The notes below the pieces were generated by a model, which saw nothing but the letters and a program-made list of their open reading frames with translations, did no database searches and was not told the DNA's origin. A DNA stretch of 64,000 nucleotides. Source: Alphaproteobacteria bacterium. GTDB lineage: Bacteria; Pseudomonadota; Alphaproteobacteria; DSM-16000; Inquilinaceae. The position numbers and the translations under genes were made by a program. Below, piece after piece: positions 1 to 8,513 of this stretch. Location: positions 1 through 64,000 of the forward strand of contig JANQGH010000071.1 in assembly GCA_028277405.1 (NCBI GenBank), in the 5' to 3' direction. Numbering within the stretch: position 1 is the first letter of the stretch; each line of letters starts with the position of its first letter.

Positions 1-280
<280 letters not shown>

Positions 281-305
281 TCAGACTGGTGCCGGGTGCG
301 GCGCC

Positions 306-617
306 TTAGGCGGCCTTCGCAGCGGCCGGCGCGTCGATGACGCCAAGAATGTCGGACTCCTTCATGATCAGCAGCTCTTCGCCGTCGATCTTGACCTCGG
401 TGCCCGACCACTTGCCGAACAGGATCCGGTCACCTGCCTTCACGTCGAGGGGCTTGGTCTCGCCCTTGTCGTTGGTCACGCCGTTACCGGCCGAAACCAC
501 TTCGCCCTCCTGGGGCTTTTCCTTGGCAGTGTCAGGAATGATGATGCCGCCGGCGGTCTTCTCGTCGGCTTCGATGCGACGAACCAGAACCCGATCATGC
601 AGCGGACGAAACGCCAT
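306..617 (-). CDS. groES: 10 kDa co-chaperonin GroES
   Basis: GroES is the heptameric lid of the GroEL chamber and works in the cytoplasm. The 103-residue protein has the usual order: [12 protein letters not shown] at the start, the mobile loop ([19 protein letters not shown], about residues 20-38) that docks on GroEL, then [35 protein letters not shown]. The length is slightly above the family norm of 95-97 because of an alanine-rich tail (APAAAKAA). It is the first gene of the groES-groEL operon, read leftward from a promoter overlapping a CIRCE operator. Nothing is abnormal. Confidence 0.98.
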   Translation of the reverse strand: MAFRPLHDRVLVRRIEADEKTAGGIIIPDTAKEKPQEGEVVSAGNGVTNDKGETKPLDVKAGDRILFGKWSGTEVKIDGEELLIMKESDILGVIDAPAAAKAA

Positions 618-665
618 GTCGTAACTCCCATTTATGTCGTTGACTGTCCAGACTTGGGCGAGCTG

Positions 666-692
666 TTAGCACTCTCCCCTGGTGAGTGCCAA
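666..692 (-). promoter_or_regulatory. CIRCE operator (HrcA-binding inverted repeat)
   Basis: The arms TTAGCACTC (666-674) and GAGTGCCAA (684-692) flank a 9-base spacer. This matches the CIRCE consensus TTAGCACTC-N9-GAGTGCTAA with one mismatch. It lies 49 bases upstream of the groES start, where HrcA is known to repress groESL in many bacteria. HrcA itself is not encoded in this window. Confidence 0.93.
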
Positions 693-697
693 GGCAC

Positions 698-724
698 TTA
701 ATGCCTGCGTTTCCAAGATGCAAG
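698..724 (-). promoter_or_regulatory. Candidate sigma32-type heat-shock promoter of groESL
   Basis: On the minus strand CTTG (721-724) is followed after 17 bases by CATTAA (698-703). This resembles the alphaproteobacterial heat-shock consensus CTTG-N17/18-CYTATNT. It sits just upstream of the CIRCE element, so the operon would have both sigma32 activation and HrcA repression. The match at the -10 is partial and the call is an inference. Confidence 0.55.
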
Positions 725-790
725 AGGGTTCCAGTGACGATTTTCACACCGTCTGGCAGCACTCACGGGCGGAGGCTGCCAACACATTGA

Positions 791-852
791 TTTCACTTAT
801 TTTTGTTGCGCCCGGATGACAGTGTGGCACCATCTTCGAAGTGAAACAAAAA
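791..852. repeat. Two interleaved 8-bp inverted repeats upstream of usg
   Basis: TTTCACTT (791-798) is complementary to AAGTGAAA (839-846), and TTTTTGTT (800-807) is complementary to AACAAAAA (845-852). The order A-B-A'-B' is interleaved, not nested, so an RNA from this region could in principle form a pseudoknot-like fold. The two right arms share two bases, so both stems cannot be complete at the same time. No role is known. The rest of the 618-922 interval holds the CIRCE/promoter region and no recognisable gene. Confidence 0.35.
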
Positions 853-922
853 TCGCATGGGATTCGGAATCGCCGGGCTTGTCTTTCTGAACGTCAGTGA
901 GAAGGGGTTAGGAGGAACGACG

Positions 923-1189
923 ATGATGACCGGACTTGATCGCCAGTTGCGCGGATATCGCCTGACCACGGCGGAGATCCTCTATCACCTGCCCGACCAT
1001 CCGTCGCTGTTGCAAAGCTTCACCTGGCAGCTGTTGGACATCGCACCGCGTTTTCCCGAACTGCACCGGTTTTTGGACTTCTGGAGCCGGGATATCGATG
1101 CGGTACTGCATTCCGTCAAGGTCGGCGCGACGGAAGTGATCAGCGGCGGCGACGTCCGGCACCATCGCCACGAACTGACGTTACACTAA
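923..1189 (+). CDS. usg: Usg-family protein
   Basis: This 88-residue protein belongs to the Usg family, small proteins widespread in alphaproteobacteria whose biochemical role is not established. The diagnostic stretch is LRGYRLTTAEILYHLPDHP followed by LLQSFTWQLLDIAPRFPEL, HRFLDFWSRDID and LHSVKV, which covers nearly the whole protein. The ATG at 923 was chosen over an upstream ATG at 857 because GGAGG lies at 911-915 and the family begins at this point. It stands alone, convergent with the DUF3052-type gene. No catalytic residues are suggested by the sequence. Confidence 0.85.
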   Translation: MMTGLDRQLRGYRLTTAEILYHLPDHPSLLQSFTWQLLDIAPRFPELHRFLDFWSRDIDAVLHSVKVGATEVISGGDVRHHRHELTLH

Positions 1190-1213
1190 GTTGGGGGCAC
1201 TAAAACCGGGGCA

Positions 1214-1663
1214 TCAGGCCCTTCTGGGCCGCAGGGCCAGCGGCACCACCAGCTTGAGGCCCGACCAGATCTCGTCGACGGCGCAGACCTTCACGTCGAC
1301 CAGTCCGATCTCCAGCGCCTTGCGGCGGATGATGTCCTCGGTGATGTCGCTTTTCGGCCCGCCGGCCTTCACGGCCGCCTTCTTCGGCCAGCTAATCCAG
1401 ATCATGCCGTCCGGATCGAGCATCTGCTTCAAGGTCGGCAGGTTTTCAATCAAGGTGGCGGCGTCCTTTACGAAATAGTGGATGTAATCCAGCCGGCCGA
1501 ACTGGTTGAACCCCTCCGGCACATGCTCGCTGGTCGCCCACCAGGAGGCGCCGTCCTCCGTGATGGCGTCGACCAGGGTATCGGGCAGGCCGATGACAAA
1601 GCGGGCCTGGCCGTCCTTGAAATTCAGCTTCTTGGTCAGGGGCGTGCCGGAATAGCCGGCCAT
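1214..1663 (-). CDS. DUF3052-type small protein
   Basis: This is a 149-residue protein beginning MAGYSGTPLTKKL. That start (1663) fits the family better than an in-frame codon 36 bases upstream. The order GYSGTPLTKKLN, then a helix-rich middle (VPEGFNQFGRLDYIHYFVKD), then MLDPDGMIWISWPKK and KVCAVDEIWSGLKLVV matches what I know of DUF3052 proteins, whose function is unknown. The fold resembles a shortened methyltransferase-like sheet but lacks an obvious SAM-binding glycine motif. It is 41 bases downstream of the 2OG oxygenase gene on the same strand and may be co-transcribed with it. Confidence 0.7.
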   Translation of the reverse strand: MAGYSGTPLTKKLNFKDGQARFVIGLPDTLVDAITEDGASWWATSEHVPEGFNQFGRLDYIHYFVKDAATLIENLPTLKQMLDPDGMIWISWPKKAAVKAGGPKSDITEDIIRRKALEIGLVDVKVCAVDEIWSGLKLVVPLALRPRRA

Positions 1664-1704
1664 ATTATCGTTCCTCGCTGATCCGCATCCTGGCGTCACC
1701 GGCC

Positions 1705-2730
1705 TTAGTTCGCCATCTCCGCCTTCTGGTCAACTGTGCTGGTGAATTTTGACATCAAATAGGGGCCTGAGCGAACCGGTCCAAATTTGGCGGCCGAGCC
1801 CGCTGCCAGACAGGTCGGCAGGCACTTGATCTCGGCATCCCAGTTGGGCTGGTGAAAAAACGCGATCGACTGGCGGCGTGTCGACCCTGCCGCATCGGGC
1901 GGCGGGTTCACCACGCGATGCAGTGTCGACACCCAACGGTCGTTGGTCCAGCGCGCCATCAGGTCACCGATATTGACCACATAGGCGCCGTCGATCGCCG
2001 GAACCGGCGTCCACTGGTCGTCCAGCGTTAACACCTCCAACCCGCCGGGCGCCTGTTCCTGGCGCAGGATGGTCAAGCTGCCATAGTCCGAATGCGCGCC
2101 GGCGCGCAGCTGCCCCGGTTCCGGCGCCACCTGCTGGTCTGGATAGTTAAGCGCGCGCAAGGCGCTGATGTGCTGGTCGACCTTGTCGTCGAAGAAGTCG
2201 GGCGCGAGGTCGAGGGCGACCGCGAACAACGTCATCAAACGCGCGGCCAAACCCTCCATCGCCCGATAATAGGCCTCCCACGCCGCCCGGAAGTCCGAAG
2301 GCTGGTCCGGCCACTGGTTGGCGGAGTAGACGAACGCCTCGCTCGGGTCTTCCGGCTCGCGCGCCGGATGCTTCAGCGGACCGATGCAATAGGACTCCTT
2401 CAAATCCGGCGGGGCCGCCTCGCCGCGCGACACCGCCAGCGTCTCGCCAGCCAGACGCGCATAGCCGTAGGGGTAGCCGACATGGGGAAAGGCCACCCGT
2501 TCGCGTTCGGCCAACGGCAGGTCGAAGAAGCCCCGCGCCGCGTTCCAGCAGGCCCGATCGACAGCGTCAGGAACGCCGTGGCCGACAATGGCGAAGAAAC
2601 CGATCGTCTCGCAGGCGCCGCCGATGGCCCGCGCGACGGTTCGCCGCGCCGACTCGGATCGGGCGGAAGGCGCGATGTCGATCACCGGAATGGCCAATCT
2701 CGTCTCCTTTCGGCGGTACAAATCTCGCAT
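1705..2730 (-). CDS. Isopenicillin N synthase-family 2-oxoglutarate/Fe(II) oxygenase
   Basis: This is a cytoplasmic non-heme iron oxygenase of 341 residues. It has the N-terminal DIOX_N region (RLAIPVIDIAP, then GACETIGFFAIVGHGVP) and a C-terminal jelly-roll core. The iron-binding facial triad is visible as His213-x-Asp215 in GAHSDYGSLTIL and His271 in LHRVVNP. The 2-oxoglutarate-binding Arg286-x-Ser288 is in RRQSIAFF. The family covers IPNS, ACC oxidase-like and gibberellin-type hydroxylases, and bacterial members like this mostly have unknown substrates. The ATG at 2728-2730 is the first in-frame start. The neighbours give no substrate clue. Confidence 0.88.
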   Translation of the reverse strand: MRDLYRRKETRLAIPVIDIAPSARSESARRTVARAIGGACETIGFFAIVGHGVPDAVDRACWNAARGFFDLPLAERERVAFPHVGYPYGYARLAGETLAVSRGEAAPPDLKESYCIGPLKHPAREPEDPSEAFVYSANQWPDQPSDFRAAWEAYYRAMEGLAARLMTLFAVALDLAPDFFDDKVDQHISALRALNYPDQQVAPEPGQLRAGAHSDYGSLTILRQEQAPGGLEVLTLDDQWTPVPAIDGAYVVNIGDLMARWTNDRWVSTLHRVVNPPPDAAGSTRRQSIAFFHQPNWDAEIKCLPTCLAAGSAAKFGPVRSGPYLMSKFTSTVDQKAEMAN

Positions 2731-2822
2731 TTGAAGTCGAACGCGAGAAAAATTCGTCCGTTTGGGTCAAATTGCGATAGTGCGCGTGGACTCCGGGCCC
2801 GGACGGAGTCAAGGTACCAGAC

Positions 2823-3485
2823 ATGACCGTGCGCGAGAAACTGCCGGAACCGGTCGCCGAACTTCGGCCCCGTCAGACGACGGACGGCCCCACGCTCTAT
2901 CTGGCCCGCCATGGCGAGACCTTGTGGAACCGAGAGGGCCGGTTGCAGGGCCGGCTGGACTCACCTTTGACGAGCCATGGCAAAGACCAAGCGCGCCGCG
3001 CCGGCATGACACTGGCGGCCCTGATCGACGAGCCCGGTTATTTCTCCCTCGTCTGCAGCCCGCTGGGCCGGGCCTACCACTCCATGGAACTGATCGCCAG
3101 CGAGCTTGGGCTCGACCCCAAGGCCTGCCGCATCGACAGGCGCCTGAAGGAAATGAGCTGGGGTCGCTGGGACGGGCTGACCCATTGGGAGATCGAGGAC
3201 AATTTCTCGCAAGCGCTTGACCAGCGCGAGGCCGACCCGTGGCGCTTTGCCCCGCCGGGGGGCGAGAGCTATGCCATGGTGGCGGCCCGCCTGCGGCCGT
3301 TCCTGGAGGAAGCGGTCGGCCATGGCAGGCTGATCATCATTGCACACGGCATCGTCAGCCAGATCCTGCGCGGGCTCTATGGCCGGCTGATGCCGGACGA
3401 CATCGTGCGTCTGCCGGAGCCGCAAGACGCCGTCTTCCGCCTGGAACAAGGCACCGTCGCCGCCTTCGCCGCCGAAGCCGCGTGA
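2823..3485 (+). CDS. Histidine phosphatase (phosphoglycerate mutase-like) family protein
   Basis: This is a 220-residue cytoplasmic phosphatase or mutase. The RHGE catalytic motif (Arg29-His30) lies in LYLARHGETLWNREGR, and the second catalytic histidine is in LIIIAHGIVSQILRG. The conserved glutamate region is LKEMSWGRWDGLTHWE, typical of the cofactor-dependent PGM/CobC/GpmB group. The physiological substrate cannot be told from sequence. The stop overlaps the start of tag by four bases (GTGA), so the two are translationally coupled. Confidence 0.88.
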   Translation: MTVREKLPEPVAELRPRQTTDGPTLYLARHGETLWNREGRLQGRLDSPLTSHGKDQARRAGMTLAALIDEPGYFSLVCSPLGRAYHSMELIASELGLDPKACRIDRRLKEMSWGRWDGLTHWEIEDNFSQALDQREADPWRFAPPGGESYAMVAARLRPFLEEAVGHGRLIIIAHGIVSQILRGLYGRLMPDDIVRLPEPQDAVFRLEQGTVAAFAAEAA

Positions 3486-4123
3486 GCGCCGATGCCAAGG
3501 ACGGGCTGGTCGCTGGGCCCGACGGACGCCTGCGCTGCTGGTGGCATGGCGGGCTGGACGACTACATCGCCTATCACGATACCGAATGGGGCCGCCCGGT
3601 GGCCGACGACCGGCGTCTGTTCGAAAAGCTCTGTCTGGAGGGCTTTCAGGCGGGCTTGAGCTGGCTGACAATCCTGCGCAAGCGCGAGAACTTTCGCCGC
3701 GCCTTTGCCGGCTTCGATTTCGAGACGGTGGCGAGGTTCGGCGAGGCGGATGTCGAACGCCTGCTGCAGGATGCCGGCATCATCCGCCACCGCGGCAAGA
3801 TCGAGGCCACGATCAACAACGCACAGCGCGCCCGCGAGCTTGTCGCTGAGAAGGGCTCGATCGCGGCTTATGTCTGGGCCTTCGAACCTGAGCCGAAGGA
3901 GCGGCCGAGCGAGTTCACCTACGAGGCCTTGCGCGCCATAACAACCAGCCCGTCGGCGCAAGCCATGAGCAAAGATCTGAAAAAGCGGGGCTGGCGCTTC
4001 GTCGGCCCGACCACGGTCTATGCCTTCATGCAGGCCATGGGCCTGGTCAACGACCACCTCGAAGGCTGTGTCATCCGGGAAGAAGCCGCGTCCGATCGGC
4101 AGCGGTTCAAGCCACCGGCCTGA
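3482..4123 (+). CDS. tag: DNA-3-methyladenine glycosylase I
   Basis: Tag removes 3-methyladenine from alkylated DNA, starting base-excision repair. The 213-residue protein carries the family signature YIAYHDTEWGRPV, LFEKLCLEGFQAGLSWLTIL and GWRFVGPTTVYAFMQAMG. All four zinc ligands of the E. coli enzyme are present: Cys19, His32, His192 and Cys196 (NDHLEGCVIR). The GTG at 3482 was chosen because it overlaps the preceding stop (GTGA) and puts RCWWHGG at the expected distance from the N-terminus; the frame itself stays open much farther upstream. The protein is slightly longer than the E. coli homologue. Confidence 0.93.
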   Translation: MSADAKDGLVAGPDGRLRCWWHGGLDDYIAYHDTEWGRPVADDRRLFEKLCLEGFQAGLSWLTILRKRENFRRAFAGFDFETVARFGEADVERLLQDAGIIRHRGKIEATINNAQRARELVAEKGSIAAYVWAFEPEPKERPSEFTYEALRAITTSPSAQAMSKDLKKRGWRFVGPTTVYAFMQAMGLVNDHLEGCVIREEAASDRQRFKPPA

Positions 4124-4252
4124 ATCGATCACCTTGCCAGATGCGCGATGGCAATCGCGGATCGCATGTCGGCCATTCCGCATTCCCTGGTCGGTATCGG
4201 GCCGGCCGCAGCCTAGACTGACGTCCCCCAAACGCACCAGTCTGGACGCCCG

Positions 4253-4887
4253 ATGACGGACCCTGCCCTGTCGCCCTGGATCGCGGTTTTCACCATCGTC
4301 GGCCTGTGGGCCGTGCTGGTGGTCACGCCCGGCCCGAACTTCCTGGCCACGGTTCACGTCGCGGCGACACGGTCGCGACGCGAAGCGCTGATGGTCGTCG
4401 CCGGGCTGGCGCTTGGCACGTTCATCTGGGCGACCGCCAGCCTGGCGGGCCTGGGCCTGATGTTCCAAAGCGCCGCCTGGCTGTATCACACGGTCCGTAT
4501 CATCGGCGCAATTTATCTGATCTTCGTCGGCATCACCCTGCTGCGGTCGGCGGCACGACGATCATCTGTATCCGTGCCTGGCATCTCGGTGGCCAAGGGC
4601 CCCAGGGGCGCCTTTAGGCTCGGCCTGATCACAGATATGAGCAACCCGAAGGCCGCCGCCTTTTTCACCAGCCTGTTCGCCGTGACCCTGCCGCCCGGCG
4701 CGCCCTTTTGGCTGCAGGCCGTCGCGGTCGGTATCGTCGTTGCGATGGTCGTGGTCTGGTACGGGCTGGTGGCGTTGGCGATGCGGTCGACGCTTTTCCG
4801 CACGCTCTATCGGCGCGGACAGCGGGCGATCACGGCACTCAGCGGCGCGCTGTTCGCCGCCTTCGGCATCAGGCTGGCCTCGAACGG

Positions 4888-4891
<4 letters not shown>
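4253..4891 (+). CDS. LysE/RhtB-family amino-acid exporter
   Basis: This is a 212-residue inner-membrane protein with about six hydrophobic segments, typical of LysE/RhtB exporters of amino acids and homoserine lactones. The hallmark TPGPN motif is at residues 25-29 (VVTPGPNFLATV). A second conserved region, LGLITDMSNPKAAAFFTSLF, is also present. The substrate cannot be deduced. It is convergent with the ferredoxin gene, and the two stop codons overlap by four bases. Confidence 0.9.
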
Positions 4892-6329
<1,438 letters not shown>

Positions 6330-7190
6330 CTAGAGCGCCGGGGCCAAGTGACGCAGCGGGCCGGTTGGGCCGGTACCGTCGGCCAAGGTTTCTCCGTTCG
6401 GGCCGACCTGCTGCCAGGCGGCAAGCCGGTTGTGGATCAGGGCAACCTCGCCCACCGCGATGATTGCCGGCCGGCCGGGGTTGAGCCGCGTAATGTCGCT
6501 GGCCGCCCGGGCGAGGTTGGTGATCAGCACGGACTGTTCCGGCAACGAGGCGTTCGACGCCACCGCCACCGGGGTCATGGGCGGCTTCCCGGCCGCGATC
6601 AAACGCTCCGCAATCGTGCCGATGGTTCTAAGCGCCATATAGAACACCAACACCTGCGGTCCAAGGGCCAACGCGACCCAATCAAGGTCGCCCGGCACGT
6701 CGCCCGCACTGCCGTGCCCCGTGACGAAGGCGACGGAACTGTTCATGCCACGCTGGGTCACCGGCACGCCGGCGAGGCCCAGGCCACCGATACCGGCCGT
6801 CACGCCGGGCACGACGCGGAACGGGATGCCGGCATCGGCCAGAGCCAGCGCCTCCTCCCCGCCCCTGCCGAAGGTGAACGGATCGCCGCCCTTCAGGCGC
6901 AGGACACGCAGGCCCTCGCGGGCCCGTTCGATCAGGCGGTCGTTGATGGCTTGCTGGGTCGGGCGCGGCTTGCCCGCGCGTTTGCCGACAGGCTCAAGCG
7001 TCGCATCGGGGCGCGCCAATTGCAGGATGTCGGCACCGACGAGCGCGTCATAAAGAATGACATCGGCCTCGCGCAGCGCATGCAGCGCCGCGAGTGTCAG
7101 CAAGCCGGCATCGCCAGGCCCGGCGCCGACCAGCCAGACGGTGCCAGGTTGGAAGGGCGGGCCGGACCAAGGCAGAGACAAGCCGCTCAC
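6330..7190 (-). CDS. cobA: Uroporphyrinogen-III C-methyltransferase (SUMT)
   Basis: SUMT methylates uroporphyrinogen III twice with SAM to give precorrin-2, the precursor of siroheme and cobalamin. The 286-residue protein shows the family landmarks in order: VWLVGAGPGDAGLLTL, VILYDALV, VGKRAGKPRPTQQAIN, RLKGGDPFTFGRGGEEA and VVPGVTAG, with PVAVASNASLP later. In this operon it must serve siroheme formation for sulfite reductase, working with the separate CysG N-domain protein two genes upstream. E. coli joins both functions in one CysG chain; here they are two proteins. Its start lies 4 bases downstream of the cysH stop codon. Confidence 0.95.
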   Translation of the reverse strand: MSGLSLPWSGPPFQPGTVWLVGAGPGDAGLLTLAALHALREADVILYDALVGADILQLARPDATLEPVGKRAGKPRPTQQAINDRLIERAREGLRVLRLKGGDPFTFGRGGEEALALADAGIPFRVVPGVTAGIGGLGLAGVPVTQRGMNSSVAFVTGHGSAGDVPGDLDWVALALGPQVLVFYMALRTIGTIAERLIAAGKPPMTPVAVASNASLPEQSVLITNLARAASDITRLNPGRPAIIAVGEVALIHNRLAAWQQVGPNGETLADGTGPTGPLRHLAPAL

Positions 7191-7193
7191 GGC

Positions 7194-7925
7194 CTAGATC
7201 CCGTCGCCATGGATGCCGCATTCGGACTTGTCGAGCCAGGCCCAGCGCCCGGCCCGAGGGTTCTCGCCGGCCTTTGTCGGCCGCGTGCAGGGCTCGCAGC
7301 CGATCGAGAGGTAGCCGTCATCGACCAGCGGGTGGACCGGCAGATTGTGTTCCGACAGATAGTCCGCGACTTCCGCCTCGGACCACGGCGCCAGCGGGTT
7401 GAGCTTTAGGCGTCCGCTCGCGGGGTCACCCTCGACAGTGGGCAGGGTTTCGCGGCCGGCGCCCTGGAAGCGCTTGCGGCCGGTGATCCAACCGTCAAAG
7501 CCGGCGAGCGCCCGGTCCAAGGGCTCCGTCTTGCGCAGATGGCAGCAGAAATCGGGGTCCAGGCTCCACAGGCTGCCGTCCGGATCGTGGCGCTGTAGGT
7601 CGGCCAGATCCGGCCGCTCGTCGCGCACGTCGGTCAGGCCGAACCGTTCGACCAGGGCCTCGCGATAGGCCAGCGTGGCGCCGAACAGCTTGCCGGTGTT
7701 GAGAAAGATCACCGGCGTCGCCTTGTCGATGCGGGCGACCATGTCGAGCAGAATGGCGCTTTCCGCGCCGAACGAAGACACCAGCGCCAGCCGGCCGATG
7801 GTTCGATCGCCGAGCACGGCCGACAACAGGTCGAACCCGCCAAGGCCGGTCAAACGATCGCGCGCCTGGGCCACCTTGGCCCGCAACGCGTCGAGCGTCG
7901 GGTCTTGGACCGCGATACCGCTCAT
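7194..7925 (-). CDS. cysH: Adenylyl-sulfate (APS) reductase, assimilatory
   Basis: This cytoplasmic enzyme reduces activated sulfate to sulfite. The 243-residue protein has the nucleotide-binding SSFGAESAILL and a LNTGKLF segment. The C-terminal catalytic cysteine is Cys236 in ECGIH. The paired Cys127-Cys128 (DFCCHLRK) and Cys210-x2-Cys213 (GCEPC) are the [4Fe-4S] ligands that mark APS-using enzymes. PAPS reductases of the E. coli type lack them. APS rather than PAPS is therefore the likely substrate. Its ATG overlaps the stop of the siroheme-synthase gene (7922-7925). No sulfate adenylyltransferase is encoded in the window. Confidence 0.94.
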   Translation of the reverse strand: MSGIAVQDPTLDALRAKVAQARDRLTGLGGFDLLSAVLGDRTIGRLALVSSFGAESAILLDMVARIDKATPVIFLNTGKLFGATLAYREALVERFGLTDVRDERPDLADLQRHDPDGSLWSLDPDFCCHLRKTEPLDRALAGFDGWITGRKRFQGAGRETLPTVEGDPASGRLKLNPLAPWSEAEVADYLSEHNLPVHPLVDDGYLSIGCEPCTRPTKAGENPRAGRWAWLDKSECGIHGDGI

Positions 7926-8482
7926 GACAGCCAGCCTTCACGATCGATCGCGGCGTCGGTCTTGGCCGCCAGTTCCGGCAAGGCCAGGCCGTCGGCGCGC
8001 CAGCCCCGCCGCTTGGCACCGAGATCGTCCAGCCGGCCGGCCCATTCCGGGCCGAATGCGCTTTCCAGATGCCGCCGCAGCCGGGCGGCCAGGCCCGGGC
8101 TCTTGCCGCCGGTCGACACCGTCAGCACCAAATCGCCGCGCCTGACCAGGGCCGGGGAGTGAAAGTCGCAATAGCGAAGATCATCCTCGACATTGACCAG
8201 CGCGCCGGCACGCTTGGCGGCGGCGTGGAAGCGTCGAGTCCGGTCCTGCGGCTGGTCGACGATATAGACGACATTGTATCGCCCAAGCGCTTCGGGCGCC
8301 GGCAGGCCCGTTCGCAGGCGGTGGCCGGCAGCCTGCCGAAGCGCATCCGTCGGCGCCTCTGAATAGACCGTCAGCGTCTCGGCACCGCCTTCGACCAACT
8401 GGCCGACGCGGCGGGCAGCGGCCTCATTGTCGCCGATCAGCGCGATGGCAAGGCGCTGCGGGTCGAGCATGATGGGGATCAT
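7922..8482 (-). CDS. Siroheme synthase N-terminal type: precorrin-2 dehydrogenase/ferrochelatase
   Basis: This 186-residue protein corresponds to the N-terminal module of CysG (also Met8/SirC). It oxidises precorrin-2 to sirohydrochlorin and may insert iron to make siroheme. The core NVEDDLRYCDFHSPALVRRG and LTVSTGGKSPGLAARLR is strongly conserved, and Asp100/Asp101 correspond to the catalytic aspartate region. The usual glycine-rich GGGxVA of the NAD site is replaced by IGDNEAAARR (residues 16-25), a departure worth noting. Whether this copy has both activities cannot be told. It sits between cysI and cysH, overlapping cysH by four bases. Confidence 0.87.
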   Translation of the reverse strand: MIPIMLDPQRLAIALIGDNEAAARRVGQLVEGGAETLTVYSEAPTDALRQAAGHRLRTGLPAPEALGRYNVVYIVDQPQDRTRRFHAAAKRAGALVNVEDDLRYCDFHSPALVRRGDLVLTVSTGGKSPGLAARLRRHLESAFGPEWAGRLDDLGAKRRGWRADGLALPELAAKTDAAIDREGWLS

Positions 8483-8513
8483 TTGCGTCGCCCTCCTGGG
8501 CTTGAGGCGCCGG

